A DNA stretch of 64,000 nt, taken from NCBI GenBank assembly GCA_963835855.1, contig CAWIHA010000038.1, positions 17,924 through 81,923 of the forward strand, in the 5' to 3' direction. The stretch's first letter is position 1. Each line of letters opens with the position of its first letter. This DNA comes from CAWIHA01 sp963835855. GTDB taxonomy: Bacteria; Acidobacteriota; Terriglobia; Bryobacterales; Bryobacteraceae. Shown here piece after piece: positions 45,409 through 52,571 of this stretch. The position numbers and the translations under genes were made by a program. The notes beneath the pieces were generated by a model. The model saw nothing but the letters and a program-made list of their open reading frames with translations, did not search any database and was not told where the DNA came from.

Positions 45409-45621
45409 GCAGCCGCCCGGCACGAGCGCTTCTTCCTTGATAGCGAGCTTGGCCATGGCCGGGATCTCGTACTTCTTCGCCACATATCGAGTAAGGCGGG
45501 CCCGCTCGGATTCCGCGAGCGGCGAGCAGGCTTCATCTTGCCGGGCCGTGCCACCGTTCAAAACCAACGGCAACAGAAGCACCGCCCAGCACAGCGCGGC
45601 GGCGAATCTCAGTTTCGGCAT
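45399..45621 (-). pseudogene. Truncated secreted thioredoxin/DsbA-like protein
   Basis: An ATG at 45621, five bases after the stop of the Ig-repeat gene on the same strand, opens PKLRFAAALCWAVLLLPLVL (signal peptide). It continues with ESERARLTRYVAKKYEIP and EEALVPGGCYRKL, resembling the start of the periplasmic thiol-disulfide proteins common in this group. After about 75 residues the sequence becomes the antisense of the Rhs fragment, so the thioredoxin domain is missing. Family assignment is tentative. Confidence 0.5.
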
Positions 45622-45626
45622 CGCTG

Positions 45627-47844
45627 TTACTGCTGTGGCGGCGGCTGAATCATGAGAATCACGTCGTACATCAGTGGGCTCGACTTCATCGACTTGTCGA
45701 AAATCATCGACTGGTACCGGAATTGGTTTCCGTACTGGTCGGTATAAGGCTTCGACGTGTACTTCAGGCTGATGGCGAACACACCCGCCTGCGGGAGAGT
45801 GTAGAGTTCGCCGGGCTCGCTGATGCCGTTGTGGTTCTTGTCGACCCAAAGCCGCAGCTTACTGTACACGCTGTCACCCGGGTCAATCATCCCATTGCCG
45901 TTGCCGCCGTTCTTGGGATCGTCAAATACGGCCAGCGCCTTGTACCCGTTCGGATTCGGCCCCGCCGGTTGCGGCGTAAGGTCGCCGAATAGCTCCGTAG
46001 CATCGTCGATCACGCCATTACCGTTGCGGTCCAGCACAAGCCAGGCGTTCGCATAATTGGCATCTGTCCAACTGGTTTGCTGCGCCTGCGGCAAAGCAAA
46101 TTTGAATTTCACTCCGTTGGCCACGCTGGTCAAATGGAAGCCTTGGCCTTGCGGGTCGATGATGATCGGGGTGCCGCTGCACCACACGCTTCCGTTCACG
46201 CAGTGCGGGGTGCCGTTCGGGCCGCAGATGGGATAGGCCGGATTCAGGCATACAGTTCCGCACCAGGGGCAGTTTGCCTGTCCCATAAAGCAGCAGTAGG
46301 GCTCGGTACCCGCTGCCGGGTATGCCGCTACCGTGACGGTTGCGCTGGCGCTCTTGGCCGGGTTCGCCACGCTTGTGGCCGTGATTGTAACCGTGTGCTG
46401 CGAGCTATTCGTCGCCGGCGCAGTGTAGGTCGCCGTGCTGCCGGAACTGCTGAAGCTACCTACGGCGCAGCTACAACTCCAAGTCACGTTTGTGTTAGTG
46501 GCCCCGGTCACGGTTGCCGTGAATTGCTGGCTTTGTGAGGGCGCGTAAACGCCGAGAGTTACGCTCGCCGGGCTCACCGTGACCGTGATGGGCGGCACGA
46601 GAGTTACAGTGGCCGAGGCGCTCTTTGTGGTGTCGGCGTTGCTAGTAGCTTTCACCGTGACCGTTTGCTGCGAGGTGATGCTCGCCGGCGCCGTATAAAG
46701 TCCGGAACCGCTGATGCTGCCCACGCTGGGACTGATCGACCACGTCACCGTCGTGATGCTGCTTCCGGTGACGGTCGCCGTGAACTGCTGCGTCTGGGAC
46801 GGGCCGAGCGAAGCGCTCGCCGGGCTCACCGACACAGCCACAGGCTGCAATGTGACGCTGGCCGGGGCGCTCTTTGAAGTATCCGCCTGGCTGGTGGCGG
46901 TCACCGTCACCGTTTGCTGCGAGGCAATCGTTGCGGGCGCCTTATAAGTCGATGTATTACCAGAACTGCTGAAGCTGCCTACGGCGCAGCTACAACTCCA
47001 AGTCACGCTTGTGTTGCTGCTTCCGGTTACAGTCGCCGTGAACTGCTGGCTCTGGCCACCCCATAATGTGGCTGGCAGTTGGACTGATGCTGATACTGAC
47101 CACTGTCAGCGTAATGTTGACCGAGGCCCTCTTTGAGCTATCGGCCTGGCTGGTGGTGGTCACCGTAACCGTTTGCTGCGAGGAAATCGTTGCCGGCGCG
47201 GTGTAGGTTGCTGTGTTTCCGGAACTGCTGAAACTGCCCACTGCGGGAGGGCTCCACGTCACCCCAGTATTGCTGCTGCCGCCCACGGTTGCTGTACATT
47301 GCGTGCTCTGGGACGGCCCGAGCGATGTGCTTGAACAGCTGAGGCTTACGCTGACCACAGTCAGTGTGACTTTCGCGGTGGCGCTCTTGGTGGTGTCGGC
47401 CTTGCTGGTCGCGGTCACCGTGACCGTTTGCTGGGTGTTGTTCGTTGAAGGCGCTGTGTAAAGGCCGGAGGCGTTGATACCTCCGGCGCCGCTGGGGCTG
47501 ATCGACCATGTCACCCCCGTGGTCGTGGTCCCGGTCACAGTCGCGGTGAACTGCTGAGTCTGGTTCACAGAAAGCGACACGCTTGCCGGACTGACCGATA
47601 CGGTGATTACAGGCGGCGGGGTTGGGGTCGGGGTTGCAGTTGCGGTTGCAGTTGCGGTCGGCGCCGGCGTGGGCGCTTCGATCGCGATCACGCGCCCGCC
47701 CAGGCGGACATATTCCTTCGAGGGCTGCGGGCTTTGCGCCAGCGTCGCCGCGATGGCCACCGCCAGGAAAGCCAACAGCACCAGAAAAGCGCGCGGCGCC
47801 GAGACCGCCGTCCGCAACTTCGAGATCAACCGGAAAATTTTCAC
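45627..47844 (-). CDS. Ig-repeat surface protein with Ca-binding-like end, frame broken once
   Basis: The GTG at 47844 (AAGGTGGG upstream) begins with a membrane/signal segment (RAFLVLLAFLAVAIAATLAQ), then a Thr/Pro linker. Five Big_2-like repeats of about 90 residues follow, each with SVSPASVSL, QQFTATVTG, VTWS and SGLYTAP or TYTAPATI. The C-terminal part has Cys-rich and Asp-rich loops (DRNGNGVIDDATELFGDL, DKNHNGISEPGEL) resembling calcium-binding ends of exported proteins. The frame changes near 47070-47085 (SISISPTA joined to PATLWGGQSQQF). The repeats are so alike that recombination or assembly error could cause this. Confidence 0.75.
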
Positions 47845-48145
47845 AGTGCCCACCTTCTCAATTCGCAATCGCGCCCACAAATGGGCGCTTCCAGCAGATA
47901 CTAACCATGGTTAACCGATCCGCCTGCTGCCGATCCTCAATCCTGGCCACCGGAACCTGACGGGAGCCAGACCAAAAGCGGCGCCTCTCGCGCATTATAG
48001 TCCGCGCGGTGCGCGTTGCGGGAAAAAATCTCACAAAATGTAACCCGTAGTACCCTCTTTTTCGGCCTCGGGGAGGGTAGTAGGAGGGTAATATAGATTT
48101 TTCCGTGGCTGCTGGGCCCGGTTTTCGGCCGGCTCGGGAGCAGAG
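47845..48145. other. Gene-free stretch left of the transposon
   Basis: Upstream region of the Ig-repeat gene. It has a 12-bp palindrome TAACCATGGTTA (47902-47913) that could bind a regulator. A stretch rich in GGTAGTAGG/ACCCTC motifs (48040-48090) precedes the target site GAGCAGAG (48138-48145) of the IS1-type element. No gene is seen. Confidence 0.45.
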
Positions 48146-48165
48146 GGTAGTGGGCTACTTTGAAA
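48146..48165 (+). repeat. Left terminal inverted repeat
   Basis: 20 bases, a perfect inverted copy of 51623-51642. The stop codon of the methyltransferase fusion begins two bases inside it. Confidence 0.92.
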
Positions 48166-48166
48166 C

Positions 48167-49657
48167 TCAGGCCAGCTTTTGAGCGATCTGGTCTTCAAGG
48201 ATCTCTTGCACGGTCAAGGGAACGATGACCCGATGTTCACGCTTAAAGAATTGGCTGATCTCCAGCATGGCGTCTGAAGTGAAGTCGAATGAGACGAAGA
48301 AACCCTTTGTGCGGTCCTCGCGCATCATCGCGGCCTCGAACTGGTCAATGTCGGGACGCCCGGTCTTCTCTTTCTGCTTGACCTGAATCGGATACCACTG
48401 ATCCATGAAGTCAAGCTCGCCAGCCTGCTTTCCAGAAGCTTTCGGCATCGCAGAGAGAGGATACACGCGTCCATCTATGCCCATGTCTCCAACCTTGGCC
48501 TTGTTGGTGATGCCGCCGAGAGCGATTACGGCCCAGTTCTCAAACTCAAACGGCGGGATGCGCCGGAGATCCGCTTCCGTCCATGGTAGCCCGCGCACCA
48601 TGAATCCGCGCCCGACGCGCCACAGCGCTTCATCCTCTCGTAGTTTGCAGTCATCGCGCAGACGCTTCGCCATCACGCGACATGCGGTCGGGGAAATATC
48701 TATCCCAATCCATTGACGGTTTAGCAATTGTGCGGAAACAAGGGCCGTTCCACATCCGCAGAAGGCGTCCAGTACAATATCGTTTTCATTACTGCTGGTT
48801 TTGATGATGCGATCTAATAGGGCGCGTGGCTTCTGCGTAGGGTAGCCGAGGCGTTCCGCGGATTGTGCTCCGAGCGGTGGGATGTCCAGCCATAGATTCT
48901 GTAACCGTTCGCCCAAACTCTCATCGGCGTACATTTTTAACCGAAGCGCTCCATCCGGCTTGGCGGGGAAATGCAGTCGGCCTTCTTCATCGTATTTCCG
49001 CATCCGTTCTAAATTGCAGGACCAGCCGTTCGGATGCGGTTGGTACGTGATTCCATTGCTCGCCTTATATGGATAGTGGAGATTCGGACGGACTCCAGGA
49101 TTGCGAAGCGTCACCGATTGCCAGCGCCGACCCTTCGGATCGTTTGGATACTTCGCCTCGATTTCCTCTGGAGTGAGACGCTCCCATGGCTGGTTCCAGC
49201 AGTAGCTATCGCCACCGACGTAGAAAAAAATGCTGTCTGATATATTTCCGAAGTTCTTGCCCACATTTCCATGAGCGAAAGTTCGCTTCCAGATGATTTC
49301 GCAACGAAAGGAGTTCTCTCTCAGGATTTGGTCGAGCATCACCTTGACGTAATGGCTGGCATGCCAGTCGCAGTGGTAATAGAACGATCCGGTATCCTTG
49401 AGGACGCGCGCCAATTCGATGCAACGCGGTCGCATGAAGTCAAGATAGGCCTGGGTTGAAGCGTGCCGATCCTCGAAGGATCGCTTCTCTTTCGTCTCTC
49501 CCCAGAACACCTCATAGTTGCGGTTCGAGTTGAATGGGGGATCGATGTAGATGAGGTCCACGCAGCCGTTGGGCAGCTTTTGCAGTTGTTCAAGACAGTC
49601 GCCGCAATACACCACGCGAGTATCGAGAAGAGCGGATGGCTTGTGCATTTGAACCAC
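48167..49657 (-). CDS. DNA methyltransferase fused to an Mrr-like nuclease domain
   Basis: 496 residues. Residues 1-335 form a beta-class amino-methyltransferase, with the catalytic motif DPPFNS (39-44) before the SAM-binding DAFCGCGTALVSAQ (297-310) and the helper motif YPTQKPRALLDRII. Residues about 360-496 form a restriction-like domain: FENWAVIALGG, GDMGIDG (Asp395) and YPIQVKQKEK (Gln425, Lys427), the D...QxK form of PD-(D/E)xK seen in Mrr-like enzymes. Both activities in one chain suggest a compact restriction-modification or methylation-directed system. It lies 12 bases after the transposase stop on the same strand, so probably one transcript. Confidence 0.85.
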   Translation of the reverse strand: MVQMHKPSALLDTRVVYCGDCLEQLQKLPNGCVDLIYIDPPFNSNRNYEVFWGETKEKRSFEDRHASTQAYLDFMRPRCIELARVLKDTGSFYYHCDWHASHYVKVMLDQILRENSFRCEIIWKRTFAHGNVGKNFGNISDSIFFYVGGDSYCWNQPWERLTPEEIEAKYPNDPKGRRWQSVTLRNPGVRPNLHYPYKASNGITYQPHPNGWSCNLERMRKYDEEGRLHFPAKPDGALRLKMYADESLGERLQNLWLDIPPLGAQSAERLGYPTQKPRALLDRIIKTSSNENDIVLDAFCGCGTALVSAQLLNRQWIGIDISPTACRVMAKRLRDDCKLREDEALWRVGRGFMVRGLPWTEADLRRIPPFEFENWAVIALGGITNKAKVGDMGIDGRVYPLSAMPKASGKQAGELDFMDQWYPIQVKQKEKTGRPDIDQFEAAMMREDRTKGFFVSFDFTSDAMLEISQFFKREHRVIVPLTVQEILEDQIAQKLA

Positions 49658-49669
49658 TGATTCTATCAG

Positions 49670-50527
49670 CTATGCGGCCCTTTCGCGCCCCCCCTCGTAC
49701 TCCTCCCACAGCGCAACCAGGTCCGCCACTTCCCACAGCCGATTCGTGACGCCAGCGGCCATTGCGGGGGATGTGCGAAGCGTGCGGTTAATCTTGATGA
49801 AGTTGTAGGCGAAATATCCGAGCGCCACGGCTGCCGCGTGGTTTTCGAGTTTCTTGGAGAACGCATTCGTCAGGCGTGTGAAGCGCCGATTCGTCATGCG
49901 AACGGAAAGGTTGTGACGTTCGGCATAGCTGGTCGAGACGTGCTTGGGGTCCGGGTTGCCAGTGATCGCGTGAACCTCAGCGCCGATACAAACCGCCGGG
50001 CTGTAGCGCTTCTCTTCGCCCTCTGGTTGACCGTAAATCTTGACCAGCATGGCATAGTCGATATCGCATCCGAAGGCCCTCTCCACTGCGGTAACGTACA
50101 ATTTCAAACCATCGGTCGTTAACTGAATCCGGTTTGCCAACCGTCCAGATAGATCCTCAATGAAATCCCGTGCGGCGCTTGGCGTGCGGGGTCCAACCAG
50201 CCAGCAGGGTACCAGCTTGGTATCAGCATCAATGGCAGCCCACAGCCAAACATCGCCAGCGCCGGGGTTCCTGGCCGCGATTTGGGGTGTCACGGTCTTT
50301 TCTTTGCAGTACACGAATTGCCAGCATTCATCGACCTGCATCCGTTTGCACTTCAGGTTTCGGAACACGCGGTCCTGATACTCGGAACATACCGCGCCGA
50401 CTTCGACCAGGAGCCGCATCACGGTCTTTTTGCAAACCCCGGTCAGGCGGACCGTGCTGCGGATGGAGCAGCCCTCGATCAGACAGGAAATCACTTGCTC
50501 ACGCTGTTGAGAGGATAGCCTATTCAT
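49670..50527 (-). CDS. IS1-family transposase
   Basis: 285 residues. The N-terminal HTH region (REQVISCLIEGCSIRSTVRL, TGVCKKTVMRLLVEVG) is followed by a DDE catalytic core with Asp66 (KRMQVDECWQ), Asp139 (IQLTTDG) and Glu203 (STSYAERHNLSVRM), then NAFSKKLENHAAAVALGYFAYNF. This matches single-ORF IS1-like transposases. GGAGGT directly abuts the ATG, so initiation may be weak or use a later codon. A consensus promoter is just upstream. The element ends and target duplication fit the family. Confidence 0.92.
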   Translation of the reverse strand: MNRLSSQQREQVISCLIEGCSIRSTVRLTGVCKKTVMRLLVEVGAVCSEYQDRVFRNLKCKRMQVDECWQFVYCKEKTVTPQIAARNPGAGDVWLWAAIDADTKLVPCWLVGPRTPSAARDFIEDLSGRLANRIQLTTDGLKLYVTAVERAFGCDIDYAMLVKIYGQPEGEEKRYSPAVCIGAEVHAITGNPDPKHVSTSYAERHNLSVRMTNRRFTRLTNAFSKKLENHAAAVALGYFAYNFIKINRTLRTSPAMAAGVTNRLWEVADLVALWEEYEGGRERAA

Positions 50528-50533
50528 ACCTCC

Positions 50534-50562
50534 ATTATGCGTTAGCCCTTACGCATTGTCAA
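50534..50562 (-). promoter_or_regulatory. Sigma-70 promoter of transposase with internal palindrome
   Basis: The minus strand has TTGACA (50562-50557), 17 bases, then CATAAT (50539-50534), six bases before the ribosome site. Between the boxes lies TGCGTAAGGGCTAACGCA, an 18-base imperfect palindrome well placed for a repressor, possibly the HTH protein of the same element. Confidence 0.7.
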
Positions 50563-50668
50563 GCCCAAAATGGGAACTTTCTGGAACTTTTTGAAGCCAT
50601 AGGGCTGGCTCAGGGAACGGTACGAAATCGCCAAAATGCTTGCAAAGTGGCACGTGATGAAAAAGTGC

Positions 50669-50697
50669 TTGACATGGAACTTTGGGTCCCTTAGACT
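50669..50697 (+). promoter_or_regulatory. Promoter reading toward tRNA-Gln and the HTH gene
   Basis: TTGACA at 50669-50674, 17 bases, TAGACT at 50692-50697. The box overlaps one of three copies of TGGAACTTT-like sequence in 50569-50685. It is divergent from the transposase promoter. Confidence 0.55.
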
Positions 50698-50718
50698 AGG
50701 GGGGATAGAAACGAGAAA

Positions 50719-50764
50719 GGCGGTTCGGATCACCTGGGGTCGAAACCAACGATCCGAAACCGCC
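50719..50764 (+). other. Strong hairpin in the leader before tRNA-Gln
   Basis: GGCGGTTCGGATC (50719-50731) pairs with GATCCGAAACCGCC (50751-50764), one bulged A, loop of 19 bases. A second perfect hairpin GCGCCCC/GGGGCGC follows at 50808-50826. Both lie between the promoter and the tRNA gene and could be part of a structured RNA or transposase-binding sites. Confidence 0.55.
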
Positions 50765-50845
50765 CGCTACTCGGGAAGGCAGGTGGTGATATATATGTCA
50801 GCGCCAGCGCCCCGAACAGGGGCGCAAACACCCATTTTGCGTTGT

Positions 50846-50922
50846 GGCCTCGTAGCTCAACTGGCGAGAGCACCGGACTTTGAATCCGGGGGTTGAGGGT
50901 CCGAGTCCCTCCGGGGCCACCA
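50846..50922 (+). tRNA. tRNA-Gln (TTG) inside the transposon
   Basis: A full cloverleaf: acceptor GGCCTCG/CGGGGCC with one T-G pair, D-arm GCTC/GAGC with GG in the loop, anticodon arm CCGGA-CTTTGAA-TCCGG (anticodon TTG), five-base variable loop, T-stem GAGGG/CCCTC, discriminator A and encoded CCA. The T-loop is TCCGAGT instead of the near-universal TTCRANY, so position 55 is C. The body does not resemble typical bacterial tRNA-Gln. It may be a functional extra tRNA, a mis-acylated variant, or a tRNA-like cargo RNA. Confidence 0.8.
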
Positions 50923-50996
50923 CCTATTCCCAATTTGGGACTGTACCTCGAACCAGCTTGAATGTCAAGTCCTAAAAAATCGAGGAGGAGAGAACT

Positions 50997-51347
50997 GTGC
51001 CCGCAAACGATCATTATCAGACTGTCTTGGCTGAACTCCGCCAAGTGAAAGCTGATGCGGAAGCCGGGATCGCAGCCATCGAAAGGCTCTTGGCTAGCAA
51101 CCCAGCTACCCGCTCTGGCCCCGACCAGGGCGGAAGCAGTGTTCCGCAACGAGTCCAGCAGTTTTTGGAAAGCCAATCGGGGAAGTCTTTTACCATCTCC
51201 GATATTGTAGAAGCACTTAGCATAGAGAACATCCAGACGCTACGCGGGGCACTGGGGAGGCTGTACAAGTCCGGCAAGATCGGGAAGCACGGACGCGGCC
51301 GATATCGTTCCCCGCGCTCTAAGGCTCAGGCTGAAGCCGCGCCCTAG
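50997..51347 (+). CDS. HTH-domain protein of the transposon
   Basis: 116 residues from a GTG with GAGGAGGAGAG just upstream. A short coiled N-terminus (YQTVLAELRQVKADAEAGIA) is followed by a winged-helix-like segment (FTISDIVEALSIENIQTLRG, ALGRLYKSGKIGKHGRGRYR). Likely DNA-binding; a regulator of the element or of its methyltransferase is a reasonable guess. The last 10 codons overlap the convergent gene. Confidence 0.65.
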   Translation: MPANDHYQTVLAELRQVKADAEAGIAAIERLLASNPATRSGPDQGGSSVPQRVQQFLESQSGKSFTISDIVEALSIENIQTLRGALGRLYKSGKIGKHGRGRYRSPRSKAQAEAAP

Positions 51348-51576
51348 CCCACCGCGCGTTTGCCGCCTTCGCCGCCGCGTTGCTGCGCTGCGCTTCAGTC
51401 ATGTTGGCCGCGCGGCGCTTGCCGCCAATCTTGCCCCCCCGCCGCCCCATTTCAGCCATGACGCGGGATTGCGCCGGGGAAACCCGCGTTTCCGCCGCAT
51501 CAGCCATTTTCTGAATCGACTGATGAACAAGCTGGTTTATGTCGGGTTCTCGGCTTTTGCGTATTCGCTTAGGCAT
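51319..51576 (-). CDS. Small basic protein of the transposon
   Basis: 85 residues starting MPKRIRKSREPDINQLVHQS; an ATG six codons earlier (51594) is also possible. The C-terminal half MGRRGGKIGGKRRAANMT then EAQRSNAAAKAANARWAR is a GGKxGG plus Ala/Arg helix pattern found in small DNA-associated proteins of Acidobacteriota and Planctomycetes. Function unknown. It overlaps the end of the HTH gene tail to tail. Confidence 0.6.
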   Translation of the reverse strand: MPKRIRKSREPDINQLVHQSIQKMADAAETRVSPAQSRVMAEMGRRGGKIGGKRRAANMTEAQRSNAAAKAANARWARARLQPEP

Positions 51577-51622
51577 GGTCCCATCATGGCACACGCCACG
51601 GGCCAGTTCAAGCCCCGGAAAA

Positions 51623-51642
51623 TTTCAAAGTAGCCCACTACC
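51623..51642 (-). repeat. Right terminal inverted repeat
   Basis: 20 bases, perfect inverted copy of the left end. The adjacent GAGCAGAG (51643-51650) is the second target duplication copy. Confidence 0.92.
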
Positions 51643-51726
51643 GAGCAGAGAGGAAAGGGCTGTCTGGCTGTCTGTCCGTGCAGGCGGCACGGCAAACGGC
51701 CTGGATCTGGAAGGAGAGTTACGAAC

Positions 51727-52548
51727 ATGCGGCTTCAACTTCGCCTAGGCTGCGCCGCCATGGCGCTCTTGCTGTGCGCTGCGGCCGGATTCGCCCAAAC
51801 CGGGTCCCTAACCCCGGCCTCGGGGCAAAACGGCCCTCTGTGGGGCGGCGGCAATTTCATCGTTCCCAGCAGTCTTCCGCCGGAGTTCGGCGCGGCCTTC
51901 CAAAAGATGGGAGGCCGCATGACCGGCGCCGCCAACGCCAGCGTCACCCTTTCGGGCACGCTCACCGACGCCAATGGCCCGCGCACTGCGCAGATCACAG
52001 TGCAGGCGCCCGGTCTGCTGCGTTTCCAGGACGGCAACTCCTGCGTGCTGGCCTTCGACGGAAACCAGTTCCAGGGCAAGAACAACCCCGGGGGCGCCGG
52101 CGATCAGCGCATCCAGGAGAGCCTGCTGGCGAACTTCCCCGATATGGTGTTTCTCCAGTTGGCCACGGGCGGCGGCCTGCGGCGGATTGGCGGAGGCTTC
52201 CGCACCGATGACGGAAAGAACCCCAACTACACCGGCCCGTACTGGCGCCTTTACGCCTTCGCTCCCGGCCCCCGGCCGGGGCTGAAGGCCGGGCAGCCGT
52301 TGCAGCAGCCCATCTTCATTGCCCTCGATGAGCAAACCGGTCTGCTCGCGGAAGTGCGCGTGGCCCTCAATGCCGGCAAGGCAAATCAGCAGGTCACCCA
52401 GACTCAATTCCAGAACTGGTTCCAGCAGAGCGGCCAGTGGTTTCCGGGGCAGATCACGCGCCTGGAAAACGGCAAACAGGTCCTCAGTTTTCAGGTGCAG
52501 CAGGCCGGCGTGAGCGGCCAAGCGGCGCCGTCGTTGTTCCAACCGTAG
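51727..52548 (+). CDS. Secreted protein preceding the Rhs gene
   Basis: 273 residues with a clear signal peptide (LRLGCAAMALLLCAAAGFAQ), and a mature part rich in Gly, Gln and beta strands (ASVTLSGTLTDANGPRTAQI, PGLLRFQDGNSCVLAFDGNQ, later FQNWFQQSGQWFPGQITRLE). No known domain; it may be an outer-membrane or lipid-carrier type protein. AAGGAGAG lies 10 bases before the ATG. It ends 23 bases before the Rhs start on the same strand and is probably co-transcribed, which suggests a role in export or display of the Rhs protein. Confidence 0.7.
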   Translation: MRLQLRLGCAAMALLLCAAAGFAQTGSLTPASGQNGPLWGGGNFIVPSSLPPEFGAAFQKMGGRMTGAANASVTLSGTLTDANGPRTAQITVQAPGLLRFQDGNSCVLAFDGNQFQGKNNPGGAGDQRIQESLLANFPDMVFLQLATGGGLRRIGGGFRTDDGKNPNYTGPYWRLYAFAPGPRPGLKAGQPLQQPIFIALDEQTGLLAEVRVALNAGKANQQVTQTQFQNWFQQSGQWFPGQITRLENGKQVLSFQVQQAGVSGQAAPSLFQP

Positions 52549-52571
52549 TGTTTTGGCGAGGAGAGAAGAAG

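Larger units (their letters stand above)
48146..51642. mobile_element. IS1-type transposon with cargo genes
   Basis: A complete 3,497-bp element. The left end GGTAGTGGGCTACTTTGAAA (48146-48165) is repeated perfectly and inverted at 51623-51642. The flanking 8 bases GAGCAGAG occur on both sides (48138-48145 and 51643-51650), a clean target duplication. GGTRRTG ends and 8-9 bp duplications are typical of IS1. The content is a methyltransferase/nuclease fusion, an IS1-family transposase, tRNA-Gln, an HTH protein and a small basic protein. Intact ends and frames suggest recent, possibly still active, insertion. Confidence 0.92.

Noticed and set aside
46990..47844. The two halves of the Ig-repeat protein as separate genes
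   Set aside because: The repeat pattern and spacing continue across the frame change, so one gene with a frame break is the simpler reading.
47902..47913. Palindrome TAACCATGGTTA as a transposon or operator site
   Set aside because: Isolated 12-bp palindrome without a second copy nearby; kept only as a note within the gap entry.
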